Source of the DNA: Enterobacter chengduensis
GTDB lineage: Bacteria > Pseudomonadota > Gammaproteobacteria > Enterobacterales > Enterobacteriaceae
Assembly: GCF_001984825.2 (NCBI RefSeq)
Contig: NZ_CP043318.1
Coordinates: 3,720,001 to 3,784,000, forward strand
Direction of reading: 5' to 3'
Length of the DNA stretch: 64,000 nt
The position numbers and the translations under genes are program-made. Positions 50,775 through 60,651 of the stretch are shown piece after piece. Each line of letters starts with the position of its first letter. Positions within the stretch are counted from its first letter, which is position 1. The notes under the pieces were generated by a model, which saw only the letters and a list, made by a program, of their open reading frames with translations, was not told the origin of the DNA and searched no databases.

Positions 50775-51953
50775 TTAACGCGTGATCGCGTACAGCGTGC
50801 CGTCTTTTGCCTGAATCAGCAGTTTGCCGTCGGCCACAACCGGATCGGTCAGGAAACCGGAGCTGTCGACTTTTTGCTGTGCCACGAAGCGGCCATTCTC
50901 CGGATCGATCCAGTGCATATACCCTTCGCTGTCGCCTACCACCAGGCTACCGTTGTACAGCGCCGGTGCGGTCAGCAGGCGGTGCAGCAGATCGCTTTGC
51001 GTCCACAGCGTCACGCCGCCTTCGGTGCTCAGCGCCAGCAGACGGTCGTTCTGGTCAACCATATAGATACGGTTACCTTCCACGACGAAATCATTCACCG
51101 AGCCCAGCTCACGTTTCCACATGATCTGGCCGCTGCGCAGATCCAGCGCGGTCAGGTTGCCGTTATAGGCCAGCGCGTAAACCACACCGTTAACGATGAC
51201 CGGCGTGGTGTCGACGTCGCTCAGACGATCGATTTCCGTTGAGCCAGTGGCCTGGGAGATACGCTGCTGCCAGATCATCTGGCCCTGCTGCATCAGCACC
51301 GCGCTCACGCGACCGTTGTCACCGCCCACAATGGCAGCACCAAACGCGGTAGCCGGCGCGGATTCGCCGCGCAGGGAAAGCGCAGGCATATCCAGGTTAA
51401 CGGTCCATTTTACCAGACCGTCGGCTTCGTTCAGCGCCTGCAGCTGGCCGTTGCTGGTATGAATCAGCACCAGGCCGTCGCTCACCACCGGACGAGACAG
51501 GGATTCACCCGCCACGGTTGTTTGCCAGGCAATGGAGCCGTCGCTGCTGTTCAGCGCATAAACCTGCGCTTTTTCGCTGCCTACGTAGACATGACCACCG
51601 GCAACGGTCAGACCGCCCGACAGCAGTGCAGGCTTACGAGAGAACCAGCCGTCTTTTTCCGCCAGGTTAACGGACCATACTTCTTTCCCGTCATCGGCGT
51701 TCACCGCTTTCACGATACCTTTGCGGTCAGCGGCATAAACAACGCTGTCTGCATACGCCGGATGAAGGTTGGAATAGAAATCACCAATCCCATTGCCCAC
51801 GGAGACATCCCACGCGGTGGAGGGGGTAAACTGGTTTTCAACCGTTGGCAGCGGGGACATTTTCACAACGTCTTCTTCGCCACTGAACAGTGAACAACCA
51901 CTCAATAACGTAACAGAAAGCAGTCCTGGCAGAAGTAATTTACGCAATTGCAT
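50775..51953 (-). CDS. bamB: Outer membrane protein assembly factor BamB
   Basis: A periplasmic lipoprotein of the BAM complex, a beta-propeller that scaffolds BamA. The 392 residues begin with a lipoprotein signal, with the lipobox LLSGC placing lipidated Cys20 at the mature start. PQQ-like repeats (for example KVYALNSSDGSIAWQT, LTALDLRSGQIMWKRE) run through the rest. It is 10 bases after the yfgM stop, matching the E. coli yfgM-bamB order. Confidence 0.96.
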   Translation of the reverse strand: MQLRKLLLPGLLSVTLLSGCSLFSGEEDVVKMSPLPTVENQFTPSTAWDVSVGNGIGDFYSNLHPAYADSVVYAADRKGIVKAVNADDGKEVWSVNLAEKDGWFSRKPALLSGGLTVAGGHVYVGSEKAQVYALNSSDGSIAWQTTVAGESLSRPVVSDGLVLIHTSNGQLQALNEADGLVKWTVNLDMPALSLRGESAPATAFGAAIVGGDNGRVSAVLMQQGQMIWQQRISQATGSTEIDRLSDVDTTPVIVNGVVYALAYNGNLTALDLRSGQIMWKRELGSVNDFVVEGNRIYMVDQNDRLLALSTEGGVTLWTQSDLLHRLLTAPALYNGSLVVGDSEGYMHWIDPENGRFVAQQKVDSSGFLTDPVVADGKLLIQAKDGTLYAITR

Positions 51954-51963
51954 CGGGTCCCTC

Positions 51964-52584
51964 TCAGACGGACAAATTATTTATTTTCATCTGCATCATT
52001 TCGCTCAGCGCAGGTGAAGCATTGCTATCCACGCCAGCTTGCCACGCTTTACGCGCGCCCGCTTTGTCACCTTTGCTCAGCAGTGCTTCACCGCGCAAAT
52101 CGGCAACGATAGCTGCAAAACCTTCGCCTTTGATGGTATCGAGCGTTTTCAGCGCATCGTCAGCTTTTTTCTGCTGAACCTGAATACGAGCCAGGCGCAG
52201 ATTGATCACCGCTTTAAGGTTATCATCGCTGGCCGCAGCAAGGCTCTGAGAGAGCTGAGCAGCGGCTTTATCCAGTTCGTTCTTGTCAACGTACTGCTGA
52301 GCCACTTCCAGCGCAGCCAGCGCGCCGTAGGTGTTTTTGTTGTCAGCCGCAAATTTCTCTGCCGCAACCAGCGTTTGTGGCCGATCGGCACGAATCGCGC
52401 TCACGGTATTTTCATAGGACAGAGACGCGCCGCGCGCGGAATCCGCCTGATGATTGTTCCAGTAACGCCAGCCTACCAGCGCACCGACACCTAAAATAAC
52501 CCCAACAACCAGCGCTTTGCCGTTCTCAACAAAGAAGCGTTTAATCGCGTCGATCTGATCGTGTTCGTTCTCGTAAATTTCCAC
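51964..52584 (-). CDS. yfgM: YfgM family protein, ancillary SecYEG translocon subunit
   Basis: A 206-residue inner-membrane protein that associates with PpiD and the Sec translocon. A short cytosolic start (MEIYENEHDQ) precedes one transmembrane helix at about 23-42, followed by a periplasmic TPR-like domain. I start it at GTG 52584, preceded by ggagaagg at good spacing, giving the E. coli length. Upstream in-frame ATGs fall into hisS. It is 13 bases downstream of hisS. Confidence 0.93.
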   Translation of the reverse strand: MEIYENEHDQIDAIKRFFVENGKALVVGVILGVGALVGWRYWNNHQADSARGASLSYENTVSAIRADRPQTLVAAEKFAADNKNTYGALAALEVAQQYVDKNELDKAAAQLSQSLAAASDDNLKAVINLRLARIQVQQKKADDALKTLDTIKGEGFAAIVADLRGEALLSKGDKAGARKAWQAGVDSNASPALSEMMQMKINNLSV

Positions 52585-52597
52585 GCAGTCCTTCTCC

Positions 52598-53872
52598 TTA
52601 GCCCAATAGAGTGCGCAAGTGCGCCGCAATGCCGTCCTGCGTTACCGTTGTCTGCTCACCAGAGCGCAGGTCTTTCACCACCACTTCGCCGTTAGCCACT
52701 TCGGACTCACCCAGCACCAGTGCGATACTTGCGCCCCACTTATCGGCACGAGCAAACTGTTTTTTAAAGTTGCCGCCGCCATGGTTGGTCATCAGCTTAA
52801 CGCCCGGCAGCGCATCGCGCACGCGTTCGGCAAGCTGCATCGCCGCAGACTGCGTTTCCGCGCCTGAGGCCACCAGGTATATATCGACAACGGAATCTGC
52901 TTTAAATTCCGGATTAACTGCCTGAACCAGCAAAACAAGTCGCTCAAGGCCCATCGCGAAGCCAACGGCAGGCGCTGCGCGACCGCCAAGTTGCTCTACC
53001 AGACCATCGTAACGGCCGCCCGCGCACACGGTGCCCTGAGAGCCGAGGCTGCTCGTCACCCACTCAAACACGGTACGGTTGTAGTAGTCCAGACCGCGCA
53101 CCAGGCGCTGGTTCACGGTGTAGGCGATGCCCGCCGCTTCAAGCAGCTTGCACAGGCCCGCAAAGTGTTCGCGAGACTCGTCGTCCAGGTAGTCACCCAG
53201 CGCAGGCGCATCGTTCAGCAGTGCCTGAACTTCTGCATTTTTGGAATCCAGAACGCGCAGCGGGTTGCTGTACATGCGACGCTTGCAGTCTTCGTCCAGC
53301 TTCTCTTTGTGCTGTTCCAGGAACGCCACCAGCGCATCGCGATAGTTAGCACGCGCTTCCAGAGAGCCGATAGAGTTCAGCTCCAGGGAAACGTGATCGG
53401 CGATACCGAGGGCGCGCCACCAGCGGGCGGTCAGCATAATCAGCTCGGCATCAATGTCCGGGCCCTGCAGGCCAAAGACTTCCACACCCAGCTGGTTGAA
53501 CTGGCGATAACGCCCTTTCTGAGGACGTTCGTGGCGGAACATCGGGCCGATATACCAGAGGCGCTGCTCCTGATTGTACAGAAGACCATGTTCGATGCCG
53601 GCGCGTACGCAGCCCGCCGTACCTTCCGGGCGCAGGGTCAGGCTATCGCCGTTGCGGTCCTCGAAGGTATACATCTCTTTTTCAACCACGTCGGTGACTT
53701 CGCCGATCGCGCGTTTGAATAACGGGGTCTGCTCTACAATCGGCAAACGAATTTCGCTGTAACCGTAGCTGCCGAGCACCTGCTTCAGCGTGCCTTCAAT
53801 GCGCTGCCAGATGGCGGTTTCGCCAGGCAGATAATCGTTCATGCCGCGGATGGCTTGAATGTTTTTTGCCAC
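52598..53872 (-). CDS. hisS: Histidyl-tRNA synthetase
   Basis: A class II aminoacyl-tRNA synthetase charging tRNA-His. With the GTG start at 53872 the product is 424 residues ([16 protein letters not shown]), as in E. coli. Class II motifs are visible: motif 2 around [13 protein letters not shown], the histidine-A and -B motifs ([26 protein letters not shown]), and motif 3 with [13 protein letters not shown] hairpin with a T-run sits just upstream of it. Confidence 0.96.
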   Translation of the reverse strand: MAKNIQAIRGMNDYLPGETAIWQRIEGTLKQVLGSYGYSEIRLPIVEQTPLFKRAIGEVTDVVEKEMYTFEDRNGDSLTLRPEGTAGCVRAGIEHGLLYNQEQRLWYIGPMFRHERPQKGRYRQFNQLGVEVFGLQGPDIDAELIMLTARWWRALGIADHVSLELNSIGSLEARANYRDALVAFLEQHKEKLDEDCKRRMYSNPLRVLDSKNAEVQALLNDAPALGDYLDDESREHFAGLCKLLEAAGIAYTVNQRLVRGLDYYNRTVFEWVTSSLGSQGTVCAGGRYDGLVEQLGGRAAPAVGFAMGLERLVLLVQAVNPEFKADSVVDIYLVASGAETQSAAMQLAERVRDALPGVKLMTNHGGGNFKKQFARADKWGASIALVLGESEVANGEVVVKDLRSGEQTTVTQDGIAAHLRTLLG

Positions 53873-53952
53873 GTTTATTCTCTTTCTATATACAAAAAAA
53901 ACCCAAAGAATGGGTTCAATCATACATGGGAAGCTCACGGCTTCCCATCACG
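53873..53952 (-). ncRNA. Possible SroE small RNA region
   Basis: In E. coli the small RNA SroE is encoded between ispG and hisS. The equivalent 80-base gap here holds two hairpins: ggaagccgtgagcttcc and the aacccattctttgggtt terminator. I rely on position plus structure; no sequence comparison was possible, and the ends are approximate. Confidence 0.35.
53893..53916 (-). terminator. Hairpin with T-run between ispG and hisS
   Basis: AACCCATTCTTTGGGTT followed by TTTTTTT on the minus strand, just upstream of hisS. It could terminate ispG transcripts or SroE. Confidence 0.65.
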
Positions 53953-55071
53953 TTATTTTTCAACCTGCTGAACGCTGATACGCTGCGTCTCGTCCATCAT
54001 CGCGGCTTTGGCGCGGATGCGGGCCTCAAGCTGGTCGATCATGTCGCTATTATCCAGACGATCTTTACGAACGCCATCTTCATAGAGACCACTTTTCTTG
54101 TTACCGCCGGTGACGCCCAGCGTTGACACCAGTGCTTCACCCGGACCATTGACCACGCAGCCGATGATGGAGACGTCCATCGGGGTGATAATGTCTTCCA
54201 GACGCTGCTCCAGGGCATTCACCGTACCGATCACGTCAAACTCCTGACGCGAGCAGGTTGGGCAGGCAATAAAGTTGATCCCGCGCGCGCGAATACGCAG
54301 TGACTTCAGGATATCGAAACCGACCTTGATCTCTTCGACCGGATCGGCCGCCAGCGAAACGCGCAGGGTGTCGCCGATCCCTTCAGAGAGCAGCAGCCCC
54401 AGACCGATCGCGGATTTTACGGAACCGCTGCGCAGGCCGCCCGCTTCGGTGATCCCGAGGTGCAGCGGCTGGTCGATCTGTTTTGCCAGCAGGCGATAAG
54501 ATTCAACCGCGAGAAATACGTCTGACGCTTTTACGCTGACCTTAAACTGGTCAAAGTTAAGGCGATCCAGATGATCAACGTGACGCATAGCAGATTCAAG
54601 CAGCGCCTGTGGCGTTGGCTCGCCGTACTTTTCCTGCAGATCTTTTTCCAGAGAACCGGCGTTAACGCCGATACGGATTGGAATATTCTTGTCACGGGCG
54701 CAGTCCACTACCATGCGGATACGCTCTTCGTTACCGATGTTGCCCGGGTTAATGCGCAGGCAATCCACGCCGTATTCGGCCACTTTCAGTGCGATGCGGT
54801 AGTCGAAGTGGATATCAGCCACCAGCGGAACGCTGACCTGCTGTTTAATCAGTTTGAACGCCTCAGCGGCATCCATGGTCGGGACGGAGACGCGAACAAT
54901 GTCCGCGCCCACACGTTCTAATGCTTTGATTTGATTAACCGTCGCTTCCACGTCCGTGGTGCGCGTGTTGGTCATCGACTGAACGGCGATAGGTGCACCA
55001 TCGCCGATTGGCACATTCCCAACGTAAATCCGTTTCGATTTTCTACGTTGAATCGGAGCCTGGTTATGCAT
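53953..55071 (-). CDS. ispG: 4-hydroxy-3-methylbut-2-en-1-yl diphosphate synthase
   Basis: An iron-sulfur enzyme of the non-mevalonate isoprenoid pathway that converts MEcPP to HMBPP. The 372 residues begin [19 protein letters not shown] and form a TIM barrel followed by the C-terminal cluster domain, with cluster cysteines in [10 protein letters not shown] and [10 protein letters not shown]. It lies 26 bases downstream of rodZ. Confidence 0.96.
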   Translation of the reverse strand: MHNQAPIQRRKSKRIYVGNVPIGDGAPIAVQSMTNTRTTDVEATVNQIKALERVGADIVRVSVPTMDAAEAFKLIKQQVSVPLVADIHFDYRIALKVAEYGVDCLRINPGNIGNEERIRMVVDCARDKNIPIRIGVNAGSLEKDLQEKYGEPTPQALLESAMRHVDHLDRLNFDQFKVSVKASDVFLAVESYRLLAKQIDQPLHLGITEAGGLRSGSVKSAIGLGLLLSEGIGDTLRVSLAADPVEEIKVGFDILKSLRIRARGINFIACPTCSRQEFDVIGTVNALEQRLEDIITPMDVSIIGCVVNGPGEALVSTLGVTGGNKKSGLYEDGVRKDRLDNSDMIDQLEARIRAKAAMMDETQRISVQQVEK

Positions 55072-55097
55072 GAAAAATCTCCCGCGTTGCCCGTCTG

Positions 55098-56114
55098 TTA
55101 CTGTGCTGCTGATTGTTCGGCATTAACGGTAAGACGTGCAACCTGGTTAGTTCTGATAAAGCGGCTCAGGTCGACAGGTTTTCCTTGATACTGGATCTGT
55201 ACCGCTGCCGGAGCGCCGATTTTAAGTTTATAAGGAGCCTGACCGGTTAGGTTTAACGTGCCATCTTTACGCTGCAGGCCGCTGAACAGCTTTTTACCCG
55301 TCGCGTCAGTCACTTCCAGCCAGCAGTCGGCGCTGAAGTTCATCACCAGCGCGTTAGGATCGGCGGCTGTTGTCGCCGTGCCTGCCGGGCTGGTTGGCAG
55401 AGATGCGGCGGTATTGTCTGCAGGCTGGGTAGCCGCAGGCGCGTTCGCCGCCGTATCCACATTCGCCTGAGAAGGAGAAACCACCGCGTTTTGATCCTGA
55501 GCCTGAGGCGCAGCGGTGCTAGCCGCTGCGGTCGGGGCCTGCGCTGCACCGGTTGCCGACGCGTCTGGCGCGGCGGTCTGTGGCTCGCTGGAGGACGCTG
55601 CGCCCTCGGTATTCAGCGGCACGCTCTGGGCGTTATCATTCCCGGCCTGGTTAAGTTCAGCGGAGGATTGATCGGCCATAGTGGTGATCTCTTCCTGCTG
55701 CGCCTTGTGGTTTTGCCACCACCACGCGCCGGTCAGGCCGATTACGACAAACAGCACCAGCCAGGTAAAGCTCATCAGCCAGCCATCACGTTTTTTACGA
55801 CGTTTCCCCAGGGAGAAGGTCTGCATCGGCGCAACTTTTGCTGCACGGACCGGGGCCTGCTTCTCCATCATTGGCAGTAATTCGTTTTCGGGGATGTGAA
55901 CCAGTTTTGCGTAAGAGCGGATATAACCGCGCAGAAATGTTGAAGCCAGATCGGCAGGTGCCTTATCTTCTTCAATATCGCGAACCGTGGAAACCTTCAG
56001 GCACAAGCGTTCCGCAACGGCTTGCTGGCTGAGTCCGAGTTGTTCACGGGCGTTGCGAAGACGAACGCCAGTGGAGAGTGCTTCATGTTGGTCGTGAGTG
56101 GCTTCAGTATTCAT
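55098..56114 (-). CDS. rodZ: Cytoskeletal protein RodZ
   Basis: A membrane protein that links MreB filaments to the cell wall machinery and keeps rod shape. The 338 residues have a Cro-like helix-turn-helix at about 18-80 ([21 protein letters not shown]), a basic stretch KRRKKRD, one transmembrane helix at about 112-133, a long low-complexity periplasmic region rich in Ala, Thr, Pro and Gln (about 150-245), and a folded C-terminal domain. Confidence 0.95.
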   Translation of the reverse strand: MNTEATHDQHEALSTGVRLRNAREQLGLSQQAVAERLCLKVSTVRDIEEDKAPADLASTFLRGYIRSYAKLVHIPENELLPMMEKQAPVRAAKVAPMQTFSLGKRRKKRDGWLMSFTWLVLFVVIGLTGAWWWQNHKAQQEEITTMADQSSAELNQAGNDNAQSVPLNTEGAASSSEPQTAAPDASATGAAQAPTAAASTAAPQAQDQNAVVSPSQANVDTAANAPAATQPADNTAASLPTSPAGTATTAADPNALVMNFSADCWLEVTDATGKKLFSGLQRKDGTLNLTGQAPYKLKIGAPAAVQIQYQGKPVDLSRFIRTNQVARLTVNAEQSAAQ

Positions 56115-56360
56115 TCGCTACAACTACTGGTACGTGAAAAAAAGGGTTCAGGCGCCGGTGAGTCACAATGCCACCCGCACCGCGAAACTTCTGGTCAGTT
56201 AGCCTTGAACAGAGAGTATAAGACTGTCAGCCCGGAGATGACAGCACAGCCCGTACGGCTAAACTGTTGTTACGTCGTTACATACTGCCCGAAAGTCGGA
56301 TGAAACGCACCGTAATTATTGATCAGTCATCACGAATCTGACTGATTATTCAGTAAGGTT

Positions 56361-56396
56361 ATGCAACACGGCGCAAATAATGCGCCGTGAGTGCAT
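56361..56396 (-). terminator. Strong hairpin after rlmN
   Basis: CACGGCGCA-aataa-TGCGCCGTG, extended by atgca/tgcat on the outside, lies six bases downstream of the rlmN stop. There is no clear T-run, so it may only stabilise the transcript end. Confidence 0.45.
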
Positions 56397-56401
56397 AAGA
56401 A

Positions 56402-57568
56402 TCAAACAGCTTTAACCGCGATCGTCTCGCCCTGCATGCGCTTACGCAGAGTACGCTTGGTACGGTCAATGACGTCACCCGCCAGCTGACCGCATGCGGC
56501 ATCAATATCATCACCACGGGTTTTACGCACGATGGTGGTGAAACCATACTCCATCAGCACCTTCGAGAAGCGGTCGATACGGCTGTTTGAGCTACGGCCA
56601 TACGGCGCGCCCGGGAACGGGTTCCATGGGATCAGGTTGATTTTGCACGGCGTGTCTTTCAGCAGTTCAGCCAGCTGGTGCGCATGCTCGGTACCGTCGT
56701 TGACGTGGTCAAGCATCACGTACTCAATGGTGACGCGACCCTGGTTGGCGTTGGATTTCTCCAGATAGCGGCGCACGGCAGCGAGGAAGGTTTCGATATT
56801 GTACTTTTTGTTGATCGGCACAATTTCGTCACGAATTTCGTCGTTTGGCGCGTGCAGGGAGATCGCCAGCGCGACGTCAATCATGTCGCCAAGCTTGTCC
56901 AGCGCAGGCACAACGCCCGACGTCGACAGCGTGACGCGACGCTTGGACAGACCAAAGCCAAAGTCATCCAGCATGATTTCCATCGCCGGAACGACGTTGG
57001 TCAGGTTCAGCAGCGGCTCGCCCATCCCCATCATCACCACGTTGGTGATAGGACGCGTGCCGGTCACTTTTGCCGCACCGACGATTTTCGCGGCGCGCCA
57101 GACCTGGCCGATAATTTCGGATACGCGCAGGTTACGGTTAAAGCCCTGCTGCGCGGTTGAGCAGAATTTGCACTCCAGCGCACAGCCAACCTGAGAGGAG
57201 ACGCACAGCGTGGCGCGGTCCTCTTCCGGAATGTAGACGGTTTCAACGCGCTGATCGCCTACGGCAATCGCCCATTTGATGGTGCCATCTGCGGAGCGCT
57301 GCTCTTCCACCACTTCCGGCGCGCGGATTTCAGCCACTTCTTTGAGCTTATTGCGCAGGACCTTATTGATGTCAGTCATGTCATCAAAATTGTCGCTGCA
57401 GTAATGGTACATCCACTTCATGACCTGATCGGCACGAAACGGCTTTTCGCCCATCTCTTTAAAGAACTCGCGCATCTGCTGACGGTTCAGATCCAGCAGG
57501 TTGATTTTTCCATTTTTATTGGGAACCGCAGGAATGGCGACTTCGGAGGTATTCACTAATTCAGACAT
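56402..57568 (-). CDS. rlmN: Dual-specificity RNA methyltransferase RlmN
   Basis: A radical-SAM enzyme that methylates C2 of adenosine in 23S rRNA (A2503) and some tRNAs. The 388 residues carry the cluster motif C-x3-C-x2-C at Cys129, Cys133 and Cys136 ([10 protein letters not shown]), SAM-site residues GMGEPLLN, and the catalytic-cycle cysteine in [11 protein letters not shown] near the C terminus. Confidence 0.96.
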   Translation of the reverse strand: MSELVNTSEVAIPAVPNKNGKINLLDLNRQQMREFFKEMGEKPFRADQVMKWMYHYCSDNFDDMTDINKVLRNKLKEVAEIRAPEVVEEQRSADGTIKWAIAVGDQRVETVYIPEEDRATLCVSSQVGCALECKFCSTAQQGFNRNLRVSEIIGQVWRAAKIVGAAKVTGTRPITNVVMMGMGEPLLNLTNVVPAMEIMLDDFGFGLSKRRVTLSTSGVVPALDKLGDMIDVALAISLHAPNDEIRDEIVPINKKYNIETFLAAVRRYLEKSNANQGRVTIEYVMLDHVNDGTEHAHQLAELLKDTPCKINLIPWNPFPGAPYGRSSNSRIDRFSKVLMEYGFTTIVRKTRGDDIDAACGQLAGDVIDRTKRTLRKRMQGETIAVKAV

Positions 57569-57621
57569 AATATTTACCGGCCTCGTTGTTACACGTTATG
57601 GCCCATGGAGGGTTGAATAGA

Positions 57622-57657
57622 AACGCCCCGGAAAGCGGTCTGCTCGTCCGGGGCGTT
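57622..57657 (-). terminator. Terminator-like hairpin after ndk
   Basis: ACGCCCCGGA and TCCGGGGCGT pair across a 14-base loop, between ndk and rlmN. On the minus strand it is followed by TTTCTATTC, a weak T-run. Confidence 0.55.
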
Positions 57658-57737
57658 GCATTGTACAAAGTCTGACGCAGGGATGCCACGTCTGGACGCG
57701 GCATTTACGAAAATAATGTGTAAACGAAACCGTTAAA

Positions 57738-58169
57738 TTAACGGGTACGTGGACACACTTCGCCTTCTGCGAAGAAGAAAGCGATTTCGCGTGCAGCAGA
57801 TTCAACGGAGTCAGAACCGTGGGTGCCGTTCTCGGTGAAGCTGTCCGCGTAGTCAGCGCGCAGGGTACCGGCCAGCGCGTTGTCCGGGTTGGTTGCACCC
57901 AGCAGGTCGCGGTGACGCTGGACTGCGTTTTCGCCTTCCAGCACGGATACCACGATTGGACCGGAGGTCATGAACTCAACCAGGCCGTCAAAGAATGGGC
58001 GACCTTCGTGCTCAGCGTAGAAGCCGCGAGCCTGCTCAACGGTCAGGTGCAGCATTTTGGTGCCAACAATTTTGAACCCTGCTGATTCAAAGCGCGCGAA
58101 GATGCTGCCAATAACGTTTTTTGCCACCGCGTTTGGCTTGATGATGGAAAAAGTACGTTCAATAGCCAT
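57738..58169 (-). CDS. ndk: Nucleoside diphosphate kinase
   Basis: Ndk moves the terminal phosphate between nucleoside triphosphates and diphosphates. The start at 58169 gives 143 residues, as in E. coli. Phosphorylated His117 is in NGTHGSDS and the nucleotide-binding Lys11 in IIKPNAV. An in-frame upstream ATG at 58247 adds residues unlike the family and was rejected. Confidence 0.97.
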   Translation of the reverse strand: MAIERTFSIIKPNAVAKNVIGSIFARFESAGFKIVGTKMLHLTVEQARGFYAEHEGRPFFDGLVEFMTSGPIVVSVLEGENAVQRHRDLLGATNPDNALAGTLRADYADSFTENGTHGSDSVESAAREIAFFFAEGEVCPRTR

Positions 58170-58325
58170 GATAACCTCTGTCAATGTTCTGTTGTTTTGC
58201 ATACCTGAGTATGGTGTGGCGCGGATTATAATGAGCAATAGCGCCATTGCCTATGGATTCAGGTAACATTTTTTTAAAATAAGACGAGTTTTAGCAACAG
58301 CTCACATCCAAAAGCTGTTTTCAGA

Positions 58326-60644
58326 TCACTGCAGCGTAAAGTTCACCGTCGCGACCTGCCCGGTCTCATCCATTACGAGTAACTGATAATCGCCCGATTT
58401 ATCAAGCGGTAATGTGTAAACGCTTCCCTTCACACTCAGCGGCTCACCGTTCAAAAACCACCAGCGCTCACCGCTGTTGCCGGTCGCCTGAAGCGGCAGT
58501 GAAACGCGGAATTCGCCCGGCAGACGTTTGATGACGGCCCCTTCGCGAACCCCGCTCAGGATGAGTGGCGCAGGTGCGTCCTGCGAGAGAGGAGGACAGG
58601 TTGATGAAGAAGGCGGAACCCGTACCGAACGGCGCTCGGTTGCGGGCAGCCACGGCTCCAGCGGCAGCGGCCAGACATCGAGGATTTTCTCCGCGGCATC
58701 CGGGCAATCTGCCGCAACGCGCTTGCCCGTTTTATCCAGCCAGACCGGGAAGCGAATGCCGCGAATCCCTTCCTGTTCCGGTAAAAGCAGCGTAGGCGGC
58801 TCACTTCCTTCCAGCAGCCAGGTCGACAGGCGACGGCGACAGTTTTCGCTGCCTTCCGGCAGAGACTGGCCGCCCGGCCAGCAGATCGCACCCCGCCCGA
58901 CGCTCTCTGGACGCGGATCGCGCGGCAGGCGGGCTTCGTCTAATGTCGAGCGAGACTGAAGCAGGTTATTCACCTGGTTTAATAGCGGAACCGCGCTGGC
59001 GAAACCAAACTGTCCCGCAACGGGCGTGCCGTCCGGTCGTCCGGTCCAGATGCCAATGACGTAACGAGCATTCAGGCCTATGGCCCAGGCATCACGGTAG
59101 CCGTAGCTGGTACCGGTTTTCCACGCCAGCGGCGCAACCTGCGGTAGCGCACTGTCCGGCAGCGGCTGCGCCTCGTTGGCCAGAATACGGCGAATAATCC
59201 ACGCCGAGCCCGGCGATAACAGAGGCCGTTCAATGAGCGGATCGCCCGGCTGCAACCGCAGCCTACCCGCCTTACCGTGTCGGGCAAAGGCGCTGTAGGC
59301 AGCGGCGATATCGGCCAGCCGCGCGCCTGCCCCGCCGAGGATCAGAGACAGATTCGGCTGCGCCCCCGCGGGCAGGATCAGCGGCAAGCCTGCGTTGCTC
59401 AGCATACCGGCAAAACGTTTTGGCCCGTAGGCTTCCAGCACCTGAACGGCAGGCAGGTTGAGGGAGCGTACCAGCGCTTCACTCATGCTGACCGGCCCGT
59501 GAAAGCCGCTGTCGAAATTTCCAGGGCGATAATCACCGGTTTTTCGTGGAACGTCCTGAAGCAGCGAGGCAGGATGGATCAGGCCATCGTCCAGCGCCAT
59601 GCCGTAAATAAAGGGTTTCAGCACCGATCCCGGCGATCGGATCGCATTGACCATATCCACATGGCTAAATCGACTGTCGTCGTTAATATCCACCGAACCG
59701 ACCCAGCCGCGCACTTTCATATCCGTATGATCCACGACGATCATTGCCAGCGAGCTGCGCGCCAGCATGCGCGATTTCCAGTTCATCGCCAGCTCTTCCA
59801 GCTGCCGCTGCAGTCCGGCATCCAGCGTGGTGACAATTTTTGTGTCGCGGCTTTTACCGAGCATCATGCGCGCAAAAAGCGGCGCCAGCTGCGGCATCTG
59901 CCGGGGCGCCAGCCATACCGATTCCTCGCGAGACTCTTTGACCTGCTTTGCGGACCAGACACCCTGCGTCGCCATACGCTCGAGCACTTTATTGCGCGCC
60001 GCTTCGGCACGCTCAGGCCAGCGGTCCGGACGTAAGCGGCTGGGTGCCTGGGGCAGTACCGCCAGCAGCGCCGCGTCGGAATAGCTGAGCTGCGACGGCG
60101 GCTTGCCCAGGTACGTCCAGCTTGCCGCCCCCACGCCCTGCAGCGTACCGCCAAAGGGCGCGCGGTTGAGATAGAGCGTGAGGATTTCGCGTTTGGAAAG
60201 GTGCCACTCCAGCTGCATCGCCCGCCAGAGCTGACGAATTTTGCCGCCAAAGGTGCGCGGGTGGGGATCCAGCAGTCGCGCGACCTGCATGGTGAGCGTG
60301 CTGCCGCCAGAGACCACTTTCCCGGAGCTGAGATCCTGCCAGGCGGCGCGCAGGACAGAGAGCGGGTTGACGCCGGGGTGATCCCAGAACCAGCGATCTT
60401 CGTACTGGATCAGCGCCTCAAGATAGCGAGGAGAGACTTCTTCAATGGTAACCGGGTAGCGCCAGATGCCCTCTGAGTCGGCAAAACGCCACAGCGGCGT
60501 GCCCTTCTCATCCACCACCACCCGGGCAGGGTTAACCTCTTTTAGCGGCAACGGCCACAGGCGGTCGGCGGCGACAATCAGCCCCCATAAAACGAGAAGC
60601 GCTCCCGCCAGCCACAGCCAGCGGGAGCGTGTCAGACGTGCCAT
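58326..60644 (-). CDS. pbpC: Penicillin-binding protein 1C
   Basis: A bifunctional class A peptidoglycan synthase. I start it at 60644 (MARLTRSRWLW), giving 772 residues beside 770 in E. coli; ATGs at 60650 and 60665 overlap the end of yfhM. One N-terminal transmembrane anchor precedes a GT51 glycosyltransferase domain (catalytic Glu82 in YEDRWFWDHPGV; GGSTLTMQVAR). The transpeptidase domain has Ser340-x-x-Lys343 in SPGSVLKP, SLN, and KTGTSYGYRD. A BiPBP-type C-terminal domain ends the protein. It directly follows yfhM, as in E. coli. Confidence 0.95.
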   Translation of the reverse strand: MARLTRSRWLWLAGALLVLWGLIVAADRLWPLPLKEVNPARVVVDEKGTPLWRFADSEGIWRYPVTIEEVSPRYLEALIQYEDRWFWDHPGVNPLSVLRAAWQDLSSGKVVSGGSTLTMQVARLLDPHPRTFGGKIRQLWRAMQLEWHLSKREILTLYLNRAPFGGTLQGVGAASWTYLGKPPSQLSYSDAALLAVLPQAPSRLRPDRWPERAEAARNKVLERMATQGVWSAKQVKESREESVWLAPRQMPQLAPLFARMMLGKSRDTKIVTTLDAGLQRQLEELAMNWKSRMLARSSLAMIVVDHTDMKVRGWVGSVDINDDSRFSHVDMVNAIRSPGSVLKPFIYGMALDDGLIHPASLLQDVPRKTGDYRPGNFDSGFHGPVSMSEALVRSLNLPAVQVLEAYGPKRFAGMLSNAGLPLILPAGAQPNLSLILGGAGARLADIAAAYSAFARHGKAGRLRLQPGDPLIERPLLSPGSAWIIRRILANEAQPLPDSALPQVAPLAWKTGTSYGYRDAWAIGLNARYVIGIWTGRPDGTPVAGQFGFASAVPLLNQVNNLLQSRSTLDEARLPRDPRPESVGRGAICWPGGQSLPEGSENCRRRLSTWLLEGSEPPTLLLPEQEGIRGIRFPVWLDKTGKRVAADCPDAAEKILDVWPLPLEPWLPATERRSVRVPPSSSTCPPLSQDAPAPLILSGVREGAVIKRLPGEFRVSLPLQATGNSGERWWFLNGEPLSVKGSVYTLPLDKSGDYQLLVMDETGQVATVNFTLQ

Positions 60645-60651
60645 TCGCATA

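Noticed and set aside
55300..55600. Possible tandem repeat in rodZ
   Set aside because: The Ala/Pro/Thr/Gln-rich stretch is the normal low-complexity periplasmic linker of RodZ, with no regular unit.
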